Below are positions 11,211-21,148 of a stretch of 37,907 nucleotides of DNA, one piece after another (position 1 is the stretch's first letter; every line of letters starts with the position of its first letter). The notes beneath the pieces were generated by a model, which saw nothing but the letters and a program-made list of their open reading frames with translations, had not been told where the DNA came from and did not search any database. The position numbers and the translations under genes were made by a program. The stretch spans positions 1 through 37,907 of the forward strand of contig NZ_JAUSOO010000147.1 of the NCBI RefSeq assembly GCF_030656115.1, in the 5' to 3' direction. The DNA comes from Hydrogenophaga sp. (lineage in GTDB: Bacteria > Pseudomonadota > Gammaproteobacteria > Burkholderiales > Burkholderiaceae_C).

Positions 11211-11860
11211 TCACCTTAGCCCTGTCCAAAGGACGCATCTTTGACGAAACCCTGCCGCTGCTGGCCACCGCTGGCATTGAGGTGCTGGAAGATCCCGAGA
11301 AGTCGCGCAAGCTGATTTTGCCGACCAACCAGCCCGGCGTGCGCGTGGTGCTGGTGCGTGCCACCGACGTACCCACCTACGTGGAATACGGTGGTGCCGA
11401 CATGGGGGTGACTGGCAAAGACACGCTGATTGAGCACGGCGGGCAAGGCTTGTACCAGCCGCTGGACCTGAAGATCGCCGCGTGCCGCATGAGTGTGGCG
11501 GTGCGGGCTGACTTCGATTACGCCAGCGCCGTGCGCCAGGGCTCACGCCTGAAAGTGGCCACCAAATACACCACAATAGCCCGCGAATTTTTCGCCAGCA
11601 AGGGTGTGCATGTGGATCTGATCAAGCTGTATGGCAGCATGGAATTGGCCCCGCTGACCGGCCTGGCCGATGCCATCGTGGACCTGGTGTCTACCGGCAA
11701 CACGCTCAAGGCCAACCACCTGGTGGAAGTGGAGCGCATCATGGACATCAGCTCACGCTTGGTGGTCAACCAGGCTGCCCTCAAGCTCAAACAGGCTGCC
11801 ATTCGACCCATCATCAACGCCTTCTCTCAGGCTATCGAAAGAAACGCCGTTCCGTCATGA
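11207..11860 (+). CDS. hisG: ATP phosphoribosyltransferase, short form (HisG)
   Basis: 217 residues, i.e. the short HisGs form that lacks the C-terminal allosteric domain and works with the HisRS-like subunit HisZ (not in this window). It catalyses the first step of histidine synthesis, ATP + PRPP to phosphoribosyl-ATP. Typical motifs are [32 protein letters not shown] and [25 protein letters not shown] with the PRPP-binding loop. The ATGA overlaps with both murA and hisD indicate translational coupling. Feedback control by histidine would need HisZ. Confidence 0.96.
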   Translation: MITLALSKGRIFDETLPLLATAGIEVLEDPEKSRKLILPTNQPGVRVVLVRATDVPTYVEYGGADMGVTGKDTLIEHGGQGLYQPLDLKIAACRMSVAVRADFDYASAVRQGSRLKVATKYTTIAREFFASKGVHVDLIKLYGSMELAPLTGLADAIVDLVSTGNTLKANHLVEVERIMDISSRLVVNQAALKLKQAAIRPIINAFSQAIERNAVPS

Positions 11861-13200
11861 ACCTTACCGCCGCTCCGCTTTGCCTGTCCACCCGTGCGTC
11901 CGATTTTGAGGCGCAGTTTGCCGCGCGTCTGCATTGGTCGGCCGACGCCGACAGTGCGATTGAGCAGCGGGTGGCCGACATCCTGGCCGATGTGAAGCAG
12001 CGCGGCGATGTGGCCGTGCTCGAGTACACCGCCCGTTTTGACGGTCTGCAGGCCCCCAGCCTGGGTGCGCTGGAGCTGACGCAAGCGGAGTTGAAGGCGG
12101 CTTTTGATGCACTGCCCGATGCCCAGCGCCGTGCGCTGGAATCGGCTGCACGCCGTGTGCGCGTTTACCACGAAGCCCAGAAGAAAGCCAGTGGCGAGAG
12201 CTGGAGCTACCGCGACGAAGACGGCACTTTGTTGGGCCAAAAGGTCACGCCGCTGGACCGTGTGGGCATTTATGTGCCAGGTGGCAAGGCCGCGTATCCG
12301 TCCAGCGTGCTGATGAACGCCATTCCAGCCCACGTGGCCGGCGTGGGCGAGATCATCATGGTGGTGCCGACGCCGCGCGGTGAAAAAAACGCATTGGTGC
12401 TCGCCGCCGCCTATGTGGCCGGCGTTACCCGGGCCTTCACCATCGGCGGCGCACAGGCCGTGGCCGCGCTGGCTTATGGCACGGCCACCGTGCCCAAGGT
12501 GGACAAAATCACCGGTCCCGGCAACGCCTATGTGGCCAGCGCCAAGAAGCGTGTGTTTGGCACCGTGGGCATTGACATGATCGCCGGTCCGAGCGAAATC
12601 CTGGTGTTGGCCGACGGCAGCACACCGGCTGACTGGGTGGCGATGGACCTGTTCAGCCAGGCCGAGCACGACGAACTGGCGCAAAGCATTTTGTTGTGCC
12701 CCGACGCCGCGTACATCGACGCCGTGCAGGCCGCCATTCACCGCCTGTTGCCCACCATGCCGCGCGCGGCCATCATCGCCAAGAGCTTGAACGACCGGGG
12801 TGCGCTCATCCTTACGCGTGACATGGAAGAGGCTTGCGCTATCAGCAACCGCATCGCGCCCGAGCACCTGGAGGTGTCCAGCAGCGAGCCGCACCGCTGG
12901 GAACCACTGCTCAGACACGCTGGAGCCATCTTTCTGGGGGCCTACACCAGCGAGAGCCTGGGCGACTACTGCGCCGGCCCCAACCACGTGCTGCCCACCA
13001 GTGGCACCGCCCGTTTTTCCTCACCGCTGGGTGTCTACGACTTCCAAAAGCGCAGCAGCCTCATCGAGGTCAGTGCCGCTGGCGCCCAGACGCTGGGCAC
13101 CGTTGCGGCCGAGCTGGCCTATGGCGAAGGCCTGCAGGCCCACGCCCGCGCCGCCGAGCTGCGCTTGGATGTGGTGCCGCCGATGCGGGCAACGAAATGA
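11857..13200 (+). CDS. hisD: Histidinol dehydrogenase (HisD)
   Basis: 447 residues. It is a zinc enzyme that oxidises histidinol to histidine in two NAD-dependent steps. Landmarks are [64 protein letters not shown], the metal/active-site stretch [19 protein letters not shown] and [38 protein letters not shown]. It begins in the hisG stop codon and ends in the hisC start (ATGA at 13197). Confidence 0.97.
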   Translation: MNLTAAPLCLSTRASDFEAQFAARLHWSADADSAIEQRVADILADVKQRGDVAVLEYTARFDGLQAPSLGALELTQAELKAAFDALPDAQRRALESAARRVRVYHEAQKKASGESWSYRDEDGTLLGQKVTPLDRVGIYVPGGKAAYPSSVLMNAIPAHVAGVGEIIMVVPTPRGEKNALVLAAAYVAGVTRAFTIGGAQAVAALAYGTATVPKVDKITGPGNAYVASAKKRVFGTVGIDMIAGPSEILVLADGSTPADWVAMDLFSQAEHDELAQSILLCPDAAYIDAVQAAIHRLLPTMPRAAIIAKSLNDRGALILTRDMEEACAISNRIAPEHLEVSSSEPHRWEPLLRHAGAIFLGAYTSESLGDYCAGPNHVLPTSGTARFSSPLGVYDFQKRSSLIEVSAAGAQTLGTVAAELAYGEGLQAHARAAELRLDVVPPMRATK

Positions 13201-14297
13201 CTGCCATGAACACCCCGAACCCCTTGCGCTTCATCCGTCAGGACGTCCAGTCCATGCAGGCCTACGCCATCCAGGACGCGACCGGCATGGTCAAGCTCGA
13301 TGCGATGGAGAACCCCTTTACCTTGTCCCCCGAGCTACAAGCCGAGTTGGGCCAACGCCTGGGCGCTGTGGCCATCAACCGCTACCCCGGTGCCCGCATT
13401 GACGACCTGAAGCTGGCGTTGGCGCGTTATGTGGACTTGCCTGAGGGTTGCGGACTGATGCTGGGCAACGGCTCCGACGAGCTCATTTCCCTGCTGGCCA
13501 TGGTCTGCGACGTGCCCGGCGCGTCCATCCTGGCGCCGCTGCCTGGTTTTGTGATGTACGCCATGGGCGCCCAATTGCAGGGACTGGCTTTCCACGGGGT
13601 TCCCCTTTCGGCCGACTTTGAGCTCGACGAGCCCGCCATGCTGACCGCGCTGCGCGAGCACCAGCCTGCCATCACCTACATCGCTTACCCCAACAACCCC
13701 ACCGCCAACCTGTGGGATGCCGGCGTGATCCGTCGGCTGATCGCCGAGGCCGCCACGTTCGGCGGCCTGGTGGTCATGGACGAGGCTTACCAGCCGTTTT
13801 CCAGCCGCAGTTGGCTCGACGAAATCCGCGCCCACCCCGCAGCCAATGCCAACGTGTTGCTGATGCGCACCTTGTCCAAATTTGGTCTGGCCGGCGTGCG
13901 CCTGGGCTATATGCTGGGCGCGCAGGCGCTGGTGCAAGAGGTGGACAAACTGCGCCCGCCTTACAACGTGAGCGTGCTCAACGCCGAATGTGCCCTGTTT
14001 GCGTTAGAACATGCCCATGTGTTTGCACAACAGGCCAGCCAGATCCGCGAACAGCGTGCGCTGTTGATGCAGGCGCTGGCCAACATGCCGGGCGTGACGC
14101 CCTTTCCGAGCGAAGCCAACATGGTGCTGGTGCGGGTGCCCGATGCCGGGCGCAGCTTCGACGGCCTCAAGGCGCATGGCGTGCTGGTCAAGAATGTTTC
14201 TAAAATGCATCCATTGTTGAACAATTGTTTGCGCCTGACGGTGGGAACAACGGCCGAAAATGCCCAGTTGATCGACGCCCTTCAAATTTCCCTATGA
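13197..14297 (+). CDS. hisC: Histidinol-phosphate aminotransferase (HisC)
   Basis: 366 residues from the ATG at 13197, which overlaps the hisD stop by 4 bp; a second ATG three codons on is possible. It is a PLP enzyme of the aspartate aminotransferase fold converting imidazole acetol phosphate to histidinol phosphate. Seen are [50 protein letters not shown], and the PLP lysine K228 in [17 protein letters not shown]. The C-terminal [17 protein letters not shown] is typical. It ends in the hisB start codon. Confidence 0.96.
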   Translation: MTAMNTPNPLRFIRQDVQSMQAYAIQDATGMVKLDAMENPFTLSPELQAELGQRLGAVAINRYPGARIDDLKLALARYVDLPEGCGLMLGNGSDELISLLAMVCDVPGASILAPLPGFVMYAMGAQLQGLAFHGVPLSADFELDEPAMLTALREHQPAITYIAYPNNPTANLWDAGVIRRLIAEAATFGGLVVMDEAYQPFSSRSWLDEIRAHPAANANVLLMRTLSKFGLAGVRLGYMLGAQALVQEVDKLRPPYNVSVLNAECALFALEHAHVFAQQASQIREQRALLMQALANMPGVTPFPSEANMVLVRVPDAGRSFDGLKAHGVLVKNVSKMHPLLNNCLRLTVGTTAENAQLIDALQISL

Positions 14298-14914
14298 CCC
14301 AGATGCCTTCTGCAACCCCTGTGGCCGACCGTGTGGCGCAAGTGCAGCGCAACACCGCGGAAACGCAAATCAGCATCCGCGTCAACCTGGACGGTACCGG
14401 CGTGGCCAGCCTGTCCACCGGCATCGGTTTTTTTGACCACATGCTTGACCAGATCGCCCGCCACGGGCTGATCGATCTCGACATCCAGGCCCAAGGCGAC
14501 CTGCATATTGACGGCCACCACACGGTGGAGGACGTGGGCATCACGCTTGGCCAGGCCTTTGCGCAGGCCGTGGGCGACAAAAAAGGCATTCGCCGCTACG
14601 GCCACGCCTACGTGCCGCTGGACGAAGCGCTCTCGCGCGTGGTGGTCGACTTTTCCGGCCGCCCCGGGCTGCACATGCGCGTGCCGTTCAAAAGCGGCAT
14701 GGTGGGCGGGTTCGACACCCAGCTGGCGTTTGAATTTTTTCAGGGCTTCGTCAACCATGCCGGCGTCACGTTGCACATCGACAACCTGCACGGTGAAAAC
14801 GCCCACCACCAGGCCGAAACCGTGTTCAAAGCCTTTGCCCGCGCTTTGCGCATGGCACTGGAACGTGATGCCCGCATGGGCGATGTGATTCCCTCCACCA
14901 AAGGCTCCCTCTGA
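14294..14914 (+). CDS. hisB: Imidazoleglycerol-phosphate dehydratase (HisB)
   Basis: 206 residues. It is the monofunctional dehydratase, not the enterobacterial fusion with histidinol phosphatase, so the phosphatase must be encoded elsewhere. The manganese-binding histidine motifs [45 protein letters not shown] and [18 protein letters not shown] are complete. The ATG at 14294 overlaps the hisC stop (ATGA). The frame is open further upstream inside hisC, but the family N terminus starts here. Confidence 0.96.
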   Translation: MTQMPSATPVADRVAQVQRNTAETQISIRVNLDGTGVASLSTGIGFFDHMLDQIARHGLIDLDIQAQGDLHIDGHHTVEDVGITLGQAFAQAVGDKKGIRRYGHAYVPLDEALSRVVVDFSGRPGLHMRVPFKSGMVGGFDTQLAFEFFQGFVNHAGVTLHIDNLHGENAHHQAETVFKAFARALRMALERDARMGDVIPSTKGSL

Positions 14915-14927
14915 GCTTGTCCATCTG

Positions 14928-15590
14928 ATGAAACGCAAGACAGTCGCCGTGGTGGACTACGGCAGTGGCAACCTGCGCTCGGTGTCGCAGGCCGTGAAAC
15001 ACGTTGCACTGGCCAGCGACGTGGAGGTGCTGGTCACCTCCCACGCCCAAGAGGTGCTGGACGCCGATCGCGTGGTATTGCCAGGCCAGGGCCACATGGC
15101 CGATTGCATGCGCGAGCTGGCCACGTCGGGCCTGTTGGACGCCGTGTTGCACGCTGCAGCGAGCAAGCCGCTGTTCGGGGTGTGTGTGGGCATGCAAATG
15201 CTGCTGGAGCGCAGCGAAGAGGGCCCCACCGAGGGGCTGGGTCTGATACCCGGCGAAGTGGTGCGCTTTCGCCTGGAAGGCCGACTGCAGGCCGACGGTA
15301 GCCGCTTCAAGGTACCGCAAATGGGCTGGAACCAGGTCTTTCACGACCTCGGTCGTGGTCCAGACCACCCGCTGTGGGACGGCATAGCCGACGGCGCTTA
15401 CTTTTATTTTGTCCACAGCTACTACGGCAAGCCGGCCAACCCGCAGCACAGCGTGGGTGAGGCCGACTATGGCGGCCGCTTTGCAGCGGCCATTGCCCGC
15501 GACAACATTTTCGCCACCCAGTTTCACCCCGAAAAAAGCGCCGATCAGGGTTTGGCGCTGTACCGCAACTTCCTCCACTGGAAGCCCTGA
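14928..15590 (+). CDS. hisH: Imidazole glycerol phosphate synthase, glutaminase subunit (HisH)
   Basis: 220 residues, class I glutamine amidotransferase. The triad is visible: nucleophile C86 in [13 protein letters not shown], and H200 and E202 in QFHPEKS. It supplies ammonia to HisF through the HisF barrel. [17 protein letters not shown] at the N terminus and FVHSYYGKP are typical. It lies 13 bp after hisB; hisA follows after 33 bp. Confidence 0.96.
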   Translation: MKRKTVAVVDYGSGNLRSVSQAVKHVALASDVEVLVTSHAQEVLDADRVVLPGQGHMADCMRELATSGLLDAVLHAAASKPLFGVCVGMQMLLERSEEGPTEGLGLIPGEVVRFRLEGRLQADGSRFKVPQMGWNQVFHDLGRGPDHPLWDGIADGAYFYFVHSYYGKPANPQHSVGEADYGGRFAAAIARDNIFATQFHPEKSADQGLALYRNFLHWKP

Positions 15591-15623
15591 CTTCAATCGT
15601 TTTCTTCTGATACCGACACCATC

Positions 15624-16364
15624 ATGCTGCTGATTCCTGCCATTGATCTGAAAGACGGCCAGTGCGTTCGCCTCAAACAGGGCGACATGGACCAATCCAC
15701 GGTGTTTGGTGAAGACCCTGCCGCCATCGCGCGCAGTTGGGTTGACAAAGGCGCTCGCCGTGTGCACTTGGTGGACCTGAACGGCGCTTTCGCTGGCAAA
15801 CCGAAAAACGAACAAGCCATTCGCGCCATCTTGAAAGAGATCGGCTCCGAGGTGGACGTGCAGCTCGGTGGCGGCATTCGCGATCTCGACACGATCGAGC
15901 GCTACCTGGATGCCGGCTTGCGCTACGTCATCATCGGCACCGCAGCCGTGAAAAACCCCGGTTTCCTGCAAGACGCCTGCACCGCTTTCGGCGGCCACAT
16001 CATCGTGGGTCTGGACGCCAAAGACGGCAAAGTGGCCACCGACGGCTGGAGCAAACTCACCGGTCACGAGGTGGTTGATCTGGGCAAAAAATTCGAAGAC
16101 TACGGCGTCGAATCCATCATTTACACCGACATCGGCCGCGATGGCATGCTGTCTGGCATCAACATTGAAGCCACCGTCAAGCTGGCGCAAGCCCTGTCCA
16201 TTCCGGTCATTGCCTCGGGCGGTCTGTCCAATCTGGACGACATTCGCGCCCTGTGTGGCGTGGAGGACGAAGGGGTCGAAGGCGTCATTTGTGGCCGCTC
16301 CATCTACAGCGGTGACCTGGATTTTGAAGCTGCACAATTGCTGGCCGACGACCTCAACGGATGA
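15624..16364 (+). CDS. hisA: Phosphoribosylformimino-AICAR-phosphate isomerase (HisA)
   Basis: 246 residues, a beta/alpha barrel that carries out the Amadori rearrangement of ProFAR to PRFAR. The N-terminal catalytic Asp lies in [20 protein letters not shown] and the second in [16 protein letters not shown]. The phosphate-binding glycines are in QLGGGIRD and [13 protein letters not shown]. It lies between hisH and hisF in the usual order. No strong ribosome site is visible before the ATG, but the N terminus matches the family. Confidence 0.96.
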   Translation: MLLIPAIDLKDGQCVRLKQGDMDQSTVFGEDPAAIARSWVDKGARRVHLVDLNGAFAGKPKNEQAIRAILKEIGSEVDVQLGGGIRDLDTIERYLDAGLRYVIIGTAAVKNPGFLQDACTAFGGHIIVGLDAKDGKVATDGWSKLTGHEVVDLGKKFEDYGVESIIYTDIGRDGMLSGINIEATVKLAQALSIPVIASGGLSNLDDIRALCGVEDEGVEGVICGRSIYSGDLDFEAAQLLADDLNG

Positions 16365-16391
16365 ATACAGTCCTACTGAGAACCGCCCACC

Positions 16392-17171
16392 ATGCTCGCT
16401 AAACGCATCATTCCTTGTCTGGACGTGACCGGTGGCCGTGTGGTCAAGGGTGTCAATTTTGTTGAGTTGCGCGACGCAGGCGATCCGGTCGAAATTGCGG
16501 CCCGTTACAACGACCAGGGCGCAGACGAGTTGACCTTTCTGGACATCACCGCCACCAGCGACGGCCGCGACCTGATCTTGCACATTATCGAAGCCGTGGC
16601 CTCACAGGTTTTTATTCCGCTCACTGTGGGTGGCGGTGTGCGCACGGTGGACGATGTGCGGCGATTGCTCAATGCCGGGGCCGACAAAACCAGTTTCAAT
16701 TCGGCCGCACTGGCCAATCCGCAAGTCATCCGCGACGCCTCCGACAAATACGGTGCCCAGTGCATCGTGGTGGCCATCGACGCCAAGCGCCGTTTCGGTG
16801 AAGACGTGCTGGCCCGTGGCGAGGGATGGGACGTTTACAGCCACGGTGGGCGCAAAAACACCGGACTCGATGCCGTGACCTGGGCCCGCAAAATGGCCGA
16901 ACACGGTGCGGGCGAAATTTTGCTCACCAGCATGGACCGCGACGGCACCAAAAGCGGCTTCGACCTGGCGCTGACCCGTGCCGTGGCCGACGCGGTCGAC
17001 GTGCCTGTGATCGCTTCAGGCGGCGTGGGCAATCTGGACCACTTGGCCGACGGCGTGCAGCAGGGCAGGGCGGACGCGGTGCTGGCGGCCAGCATTTTTC
17101 ACTACGGTGAATACACCGTGGCCCAGGCCAAAGCGCGCATGGCTGAGCGCGGTATCCCCGTGCGCCTTTAG
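16392..17171 (+). CDS. hisF: Imidazole glycerol phosphate synthase, cyclase subunit (HisF)
   Basis: 259 residues, a beta/alpha barrel homologous to HisA. It uses HisH-derived ammonia to convert PRFAR into imidazole glycerol phosphate and AICAR. The catalytic Asp is in [19 protein letters not shown] and the second in [15 protein letters not shown]. The phosphate loops [10 protein letters not shown] and VIASGGVGN are intact. It is the last gene of the uninterrupted his run. The next gene lies 37 bp away on the other strand, and hisI resumes at 17824. Confidence 0.96.
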   Translation: MLAKRIIPCLDVTGGRVVKGVNFVELRDAGDPVEIAARYNDQGADELTFLDITATSDGRDLILHIIEAVASQVFIPLTVGGGVRTVDDVRRLLNAGADKTSFNSAALANPQVIRDASDKYGAQCIVVAIDAKRRFGEDVLARGEGWDVYSHGGRKNTGLDAVTWARKMAEHGAGEILLTSMDRDGTKSGFDLALTRAVADAVDVPVIASGGVGNLDHLADGVQQGRADAVLAASIFHYGEYTVAQAKARMAERGIPVRL

Positions 17172-17208
17172 GGGGTTTGCCTCGTTTTCAGGTGCGGAAA
17201 GCGCGCCT

Positions 17209-17703
17209 TTACAGCGCGTTGGGGTGTTGCTTCAGTTGTCGCTCCAGCCGGTCTTCCATCTCACCAATGCTGGCGCCCAGACCGTTTCCGGTTTGTTCGA
17301 CCACCTCGGTCAGCGCCGTTTGCAGGCGGTTTATCCTTTGGAGGGTCTCCTCCGACAGTTCCTGTTCGCGGGCGGCTGTGGCCTGCAGTTCGGTCTGCAA
17401 AAACTGGCGCAATTCGGTGAATCTGGATGCCTCGGCCTTGTCCGCCAACGCACGCTGCTCAGCCACTTCGCGGGTGATGCGCCTCACCTCCATCAGATGG
17501 ACCGTCTGGTAGTACACCAGAGCGAGCAAAAACACGACCAGCACCAAGGCCAGCATGCCCAGCAGCACAAGACCCAGCGGAGCCTGGACCTCGGCCAGCG
17601 CAAAGTTGAGGGTTGTCGGTGCCAAGATGGCTTCAAAGTTGAGCGCCACAAAACCGGCGACCAGCAAGATGAAGATGATCAGAAAAAGGGTGCGAAATTT
17701 CAT
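17209..17703 (-). CDS. LapA-domain (DUF1049-like) inner-membrane protein with coiled coil
   Basis: 164 residues read on the minus strand from the ATG at 17703, preceded by a strong ribosome site (GGGAGGAG, just upstream on that strand). Two apolar helices (about residues 4-24 and 43-66) flank the motif ALNFEAILAPTTLNFALAEVQAPLGLVLLGMLAL, which matches the LapA-type domain. A long charged, helical, coiled-coil tail (about 72-160, rich in Glu/Gln/Arg) follows. LapA/LapB proteins control LPS synthesis in E. coli, but a specific role here is not shown. The gene sits between hisF and hisI against their direction. The open frame extends upstream to 18279, but that part is only antisense of hisI. 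Confidence 0.8.
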   Translation of the reverse strand: MKFRTLFLIIFILLVAGFVALNFEAILAPTTLNFALAEVQAPLGLVLLGMLALVLVVFLLALVYYQTVHLMEVRRITREVAEQRALADKAEASRFTELRQFLQTELQATAAREQELSEETLQRINRLQTALTEVVEQTGNGLGASIGEMEDRLERQLKQHPNAL

Positions 17704-17823
17704 GGGGCTCCTCCCGGTGCAGGCTGCGTCAGCAGGGGGCTGGGCGGTGAATGCAAGGGCCATCGTACGCCCAATCCTGCTCAAGCCGTCCAAGCCATGC
17801 AGGGCGCATGGTAGATTCACCGC

Positions 17824-18213
17824 ATGAACTGGATTGAAGAAGTGAAATGGGACGCACAAGGCTTGGTCCCAGCCATTGCGCAAGAAGCGGCAACCGGCGA
17901 CGTGTTGATGTTTGCCTGGATGAACCGCGATGCGCTGGAAAAAACAGCTGAGTTGGGGCGTGCGGTCTACTTCAGCCGGTCGCGGGGCAAGCTCTGGTTC
18001 AAGGGCGAAGAGTCCGGGCATGTGCAAATGGTCCACGATATTCGCTTGGACTGTGACAACGATGTGCTCCTGCTCAAGGTGACCCAACTGGGGCACGAGC
18101 CCGGTATCGCCTGCCACACTGGGCGCCACAGTTGTTTCTTCCAGCGCTACGAAGGCGGCGCCTGGCACGCAGTGGACCCGGTGCTCAAAGACCCTGAATC
18201 CATTTACAAATAA
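17824..18213 (+). CDS. hisI: Phosphoribosyl-AMP cyclohydrolase (HisI)
   Basis: 129 residues, a single-function enzyme (not fused to HisE). It opens the adenine ring of PR-AMP, the third step of histidine synthesis. The metal sites are visible: [15 protein letters not shown] (Asp and Cys ligands) and [14 protein letters not shown] (Cys ligands), plus [10 protein letters not shown] and [18 protein letters not shown]. It is separated from hisF by the divergent LapA-like gene and so needs a promoter in 17704-17823. hisE starts 4 bp after its stop. Confidence 0.96.
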   Translation: MNWIEEVKWDAQGLVPAIAQEAATGDVLMFAWMNRDALEKTAELGRAVYFSRSRGKLWFKGEESGHVQMVHDIRLDCDNDVLLLKVTQLGHEPGIACHTGRHSCFFQRYEGGAWHAVDPVLKDPESIYK

Positions 18214-18217
18214 CGCT

Positions 18218-18604
18218 ATGTCCAACACCGATGACTTGGCACGCCTGGCGGCCGTGATCGAAAGCCGCAAGCCGGCCAACGGCGGCGATCCCGAGAAAAG
18301 CTACGTCGCCCGCTTGCTCCACAGGGGCCCTGATGCCTTCCTGAAAAAAATCGGCGAAGAGGCGACCGAGGCCGTCATGGCGGCCAAAGACTGCGACCAC
18401 GGCGGGGATAGCCAGAAACTGGTCAACGAAATTGCCGACCTCTGGTTTCACAGCATGATTGCGCTGGCCCACTATGGCAAAACACCGGCCGACGTGGTGA
18501 CCGAACTGGTGCGCCGCGAGGGTTTGAGCGGCCTGGAAGAAAAGGCGATGAGGAAAGTCCTGGTGCGCGAATACGAATCCCGGTCATCGGAGGGCCATTC
18601 ATGA
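18218..18604 (+). CDS. hisE: Phosphoribosyl-ATP pyrophosphatase (HisE)
   Basis: 128 residues, all-alpha MazG-like fold, hydrolysing PR-ATP to PR-AMP. The acidic metal site is in [16 protein letters not shown] and [20 protein letters not shown], and [20 protein letters not shown] is the family signature. It follows hisI after 4 bp and overlaps the next gene by 4 bp (ATGA), so it is translationally coupled on both sides. Confidence 0.95.
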   Translation: MSNTDDLARLAAVIESRKPANGGDPEKSYVARLLHRGPDAFLKKIGEEATEAVMAAKDCDHGGDSQKLVNEIADLWFHSMIALAHYGKTPADVVTELVRREGLSGLEEKAMRKVLVREYESRSSEGHS

Positions 18605-18990
18605 GCGACATCATCGACGTCAAAGCCATCGACAGTGAAAAAGCCCAGTCGCTCAAAAGCGTGGGCTGGGTGAGTTACATCCTGCACCTGATCGTGGCGG
18701 TGGCAGCGGTGTTGCCTGGCGCTCAAGTGGGCGCAGGCTTGCTCATCGTGGCGCTGGTGATTGACTTGGTGAAGAAATCAGACGCCGAGGGCACTTGGCA
18801 GGCCAGCCATTTTTCGTGGCGCATCCGCACCGTGATCTGGGCTGGCGTGCTGTACGTCGTCACCATCCCGCTCTGGTTTCTCCTTGTGTTGCCCGGCATG
18901 ATTGCCTGGGCCCTGATTTCCATCTGGTTTCTCTACCGCATCGTCAAAGGCCTGGTGCGCATGAACGCCAACCAACCTATGCCTGACTAA
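18601..18990 (+). CDS. Small membrane protein, DUF4870-like
   Basis: 129 residues. An N-terminal polar segment is followed by three apolar helices (about 22-42, 48-58 and 78-118, the last probably two helices). The segment [21 protein letters not shown] ... [33 protein letters not shown] resembles the DUF4870 family of small membrane proteins. No enzymatic motif is seen. It is coupled to hisE by an ATGA overlap and followed by the HIT gene after 6 bp, but this co-transcription does not prove a role in histidine synthesis. Confidence 0.75.
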   Translation: MSDIIDVKAIDSEKAQSLKSVGWVSYILHLIVAVAAVLPGAQVGAGLLIVALVIDLVKKSDAEGTWQASHFSWRIRTVIWAGVLYVVTIPLWFLLVLPGMIAWALISIWFLYRIVKGLVRMNANQPMPD

Positions 18991-18996
18991 CTTTCC

Positions 18997-19359
18997 ATGC
19001 GTGCACACGACCCCAACTGCATTTTCTGCAGAATCATTGCTGGGCAGATTCCATCCAAAAAAGTGTATGAAGATGAAGATATCTTCGCCTTCCACGACAT
19101 CCATCCCTGGGCGCCGGTGCACTTTCTCATGGTGCCTAAACTCCACATTCCGTCCATGGCGCAGTTGGGCCCCGAGCATGAGCGTCTGATGGGGCGCATG
19201 ATGTTGCTGGCGCCCCAACTCGCGGCAGAGCAGGGGTGCAACCCCTATCCCGACGGTGGCTTTCGCATGGTGTGCAACACCGGCACCGAGGGGGGGCAAG
19301 AGGTGCACCATTTGCATGTTCACGTCATGGGTGGTCCGCGTCCCTGGCTGCGCGGCTGA
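18997..19359 (+). CDS. hinT: HIT-family nucleotide phosphoramidase (HinT-like)
   Basis: 120 residues. The histidine triad is complete as H-H-L-H-V-H at residues 104-109 with the nucleophile His in the centre. The N terminus DPNCIFCRIIAGQIPSKKVYEDEDIFAFHDIHPWAPVHFLMVPK is typical of bacterial HinT (group 1 HIT proteins, purine nucleoside phosphoramidates). HIT genes often end the his cluster in this group. Confidence 0.93.
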   Translation: MRAHDPNCIFCRIIAGQIPSKKVYEDEDIFAFHDIHPWAPVHFLMVPKLHIPSMAQLGPEHERLMGRMMLLAPQLAAEQGCNPYPDGGFRMVCNTGTEGGQEVHHLHVHVMGGPRPWLRG

Positions 19360-19440
19360 TCTGCTAACCGCATGCCAGGGTGGCGATCTTGCCTGAGGCG
19401 GGTTTTTTGCCAGGACCCGTGCTGAACTCTTGGGCCGGCT

Positions 19441-19446
19441 TAGAAT
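19441..19446 (+). promoter_or_regulatory. Possible -10 element for tatA
   Basis: A TAGAAT hexamer stands about 47 bp before the tatA start, in the gap after the HIT gene. No clear -35 was found at 16-18 bp, so the call is tentative. Confidence 0.35.
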
Positions 19447-19492
19447 CCCACTCCAAGCGTTCAACGCATTACTTTTATATTTGGAGAAAACG

Positions 19493-19738
19493 ATGGGTTC
19501 CTTCTCAATCTGGCACTGGTTGATCGTGCTGTTGATCGTGGTGATGGTCTTCGGTACCAAGAAGCTTAAAAACATGGGCTCTGATTTGGGCGGTGCCGTC
19601 AAAGGTTTCAAAGATGGTATGAAAGATGGCAACCAGAGCGCTGCCGAAGCGGATGCTGCGCCCGCTGGTCAGGTGACGCAGAGCACGCCCCGCACCGACA
19701 AAAACACCATCGACGTCGAAGCCAAGCAAAAAAGCTGA
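19493..19738 (+). CDS. tatA: Twin-arginine translocase subunit TatA
   Basis: 81 residues from the ATG at 19493, with ribosome site GGAG 6 bp upstream. One N-terminal helix ([22 protein letters not shown]) is followed by the [24 protein letters not shown] amphipathic helix and a polar tail, the standard TatA/E plan. TatA oligomers form the translocation path for folded proteins recruited by TatBC. The open frame starts further upstream at 19430, but that part is not family sequence. Confidence 0.95.
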   Translation: MGSFSIWHWLIVLLIVVMVFGTKKLKNMGSDLGGAVKGFKDGMKDGNQSAAEADAAPAGQVTQSTPRTDKNTIDVEAKQKS

Positions 19739-19799
19739 TTTCGACCCGCTGATTTTTACCCGCTGGTCGTGTGCGCATGTGCATGAGCAGTCCGGTTCA

Positions 19800-19817
19800 G
19801 GGCTTTTTTCAAAGCCC
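19800..19817 (+). promoter_or_regulatory. Hairpin between tatA and tatB
   Basis: A perfect 7-bp stem (GGGCTTT / AAAGCCC, loop TTTC) lies in the 105-bp tatA-tatB gap. It lacks a following U-run, so a partial terminator or an RNA-stabilising 3' structure for tatA is more likely than full termination. Confidence 0.5.
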
Positions 19818-19843
19818 GGCATTGCCCGCAGGATGGCTGATAC

Positions 19844-20338
19844 ATGATTGATCTGGGCATTTCCAAGCTCGCTCTGATTGGGGCGGTGGCGTTGATCGTC
19901 ATCGGGCCCGAAAAACTCCCTCGGGTGGCCCGCACGGTGGGTGCTTTGTTGGGGAAGGCGCAACGTTACGTCGCCGACGTCAAGGCCGAGGTCAGCCGCT
20001 CGATGGAGCTCGAAGAGCTCAAGAAGATGAAAGAGACGGTGGAGAGCGCTGCCCGTGACGTGGAATCGTCGGTGCAAAGCGGTGCCAGCGATTTTGAAAA
20101 ATCGTGGTCTGAAGCCACCGTCGGGCTGGATGGTGCCCCGTCTTACGGGTCTGATGCGCACCACAGCATTGGCTCGGATTTTCACCCCAGCTACAAACAC
20201 CCCAAAAAGAACTGGCGCATCAAGCAAAAGGCCATGCCCCAGTGGTACAAGGCACGCACCGGCGTGCGTACCCGCACCCAGTCCGGAGCGGCCCGTGTGG
20301 CCCGTTTTCGGCCCCGTTCCTCCTCTGCGCCCCGCTGA
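19844..20338 (+). CDS. tatB: Twin-arginine translocase subunit TatB
   Basis: 164 residues. The N-terminal helix [33 protein letters not shown] has the conserved E and GPEKLP hinge of TatB, followed by an amphipathic/coiled region ([30 protein letters not shown]) and a variable basic tail. TatB with TatC recognises twin-arginine signals. It ends at 20338, sharing a base with the tatC start (TGATG). Confidence 0.94.
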   Translation: MIDLGISKLALIGAVALIVIGPEKLPRVARTVGALLGKAQRYVADVKAEVSRSMELEELKKMKETVESAARDVESSVQSGASDFEKSWSEATVGLDGAPSYGSDAHHSIGSDFHPSYKHPKKNWRIKQKAMPQWYKARTGVRTRTQSGAARVARFRPRSSSAPR

Positions 20339-21120
20339 TGTCCGACCCCAAAGATTCCACCGACGAGCTTGCCGGTTCCGAGCAGCCGTTTGTCCAGCAC
20401 CTCATGGAGTTGCGCGACCGCCTGCTGTATGGCGTTGTGGGTTTGGCCATTTGCATGGCCTTGCTGGCGTTCTGGCCTGGTCCGAGTGGCCTGATTGATT
20501 TGATCGCTGTGCCGATCCGTGCGCACATGCCACCCGATGCCAAGCTGATCGCAGTGGGTGTGTTCTCGCCATTTTTTGTGCCCATCAAAGTGTTGGCCAT
20601 GGCGGCGCTGTTGCTGTCTTTGCCTTGGTGGATGTACCAGGTCTGGGCTTTTGTGGCGCCGGGCTTGTACAGCCATGAAAAACGTTTTGCGATCCCACTG
20701 ATTTTGTTGGGCAGTTCGCTGGCTTATGTGGGCATTGCTTTTGTGCAGTTCTTTGTGCTCGATAAAATGTTTGGTTTCATCCAGCAGTTCACGCCTGACA
20801 GTGTGGCGGCTACACCCGATATTGCGTCTTACGTTGAAGCCATTTTGTCTCTGTACCTGGCTTTTGGTCTGGCTTTTCAGGTGCCGATTGTGGTGGTGCT
20901 GCTCGTCAAGATGAATATGGTGACCGTGAAGCAGTTGCGCGATTTTCGCGGTTACTTCATCGTGGTGGCTTTTGTCATTGCGGCCATCGTCACGCCACCG
21001 GACGTGATTTCGCAGTTGGCTCTGGCAGTTCCCATGTGCTTGCTGTACGAGTTGGGTATTTTTGGCGCCCAGTGGTTCATCCAAAAAGCCGCAGTCAAAC
21101 CCGACGAGTCCGCTGATTAA
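20338..21120 (+). CDS. tatC: Twin-arginine translocase subunit TatC
   Basis: 260 residues with six transmembrane helices. Family landmarks are FVQHLMELRDRLLYGVVGLAI (the conserved LxELRxR at the N terminus, signal-binding face), LPWWMYQVWAFVAPGLYSHEKRF, AFGLAFQVPIVVVLLVKMNMV and FIVVAFVIAAIVTPPDVISQLALAVPMCLLYELGI. It begins within the tatB stop codon. Its own stop is part of the terminator-like palindrome at 21118-21139. Confidence 0.96.
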   Translation: MSDPKDSTDELAGSEQPFVQHLMELRDRLLYGVVGLAICMALLAFWPGPSGLIDLIAVPIRAHMPPDAKLIAVGVFSPFFVPIKVLAMAALLLSLPWWMYQVWAFVAPGLYSHEKRFAIPLILLGSSLAYVGIAFVQFFVLDKMFGFIQQFTPDSVAATPDIASYVEAILSLYLAFGLAFQVPIVVVLLVKMNMVTVKQLRDFRGYFIVVAFVIAAIVTPPDVISQLALAVPMCLLYELGIFGAQWFIQKAAVKPDESAD

Positions 21121-21139
21121 GCCGCCAAAAGGCGGCTTA
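21118..21139. terminator. Bidirectional terminator-like palindrome between tatC and the convergent protease gene
   Basis: A perfect 9-bp stem (TAAGCCGCC / GGCGGCTTA) with an AAAA loop stands between two convergent genes. It includes the tatC stop codon. There is little U-rich tail on either side, so efficiency is uncertain, but position and symmetry fit a shared terminator. Confidence 0.65.
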
Positions 21140-21148
21140 CCAAACGCC

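Noticed and set aside
14826..16583. 585-codon open frame on the minus strand across hisB-hisH-hisA-hisF
   Set aside because: It spans four well-supported genes on the other strand and has no family features; a GC-driven shadow frame.
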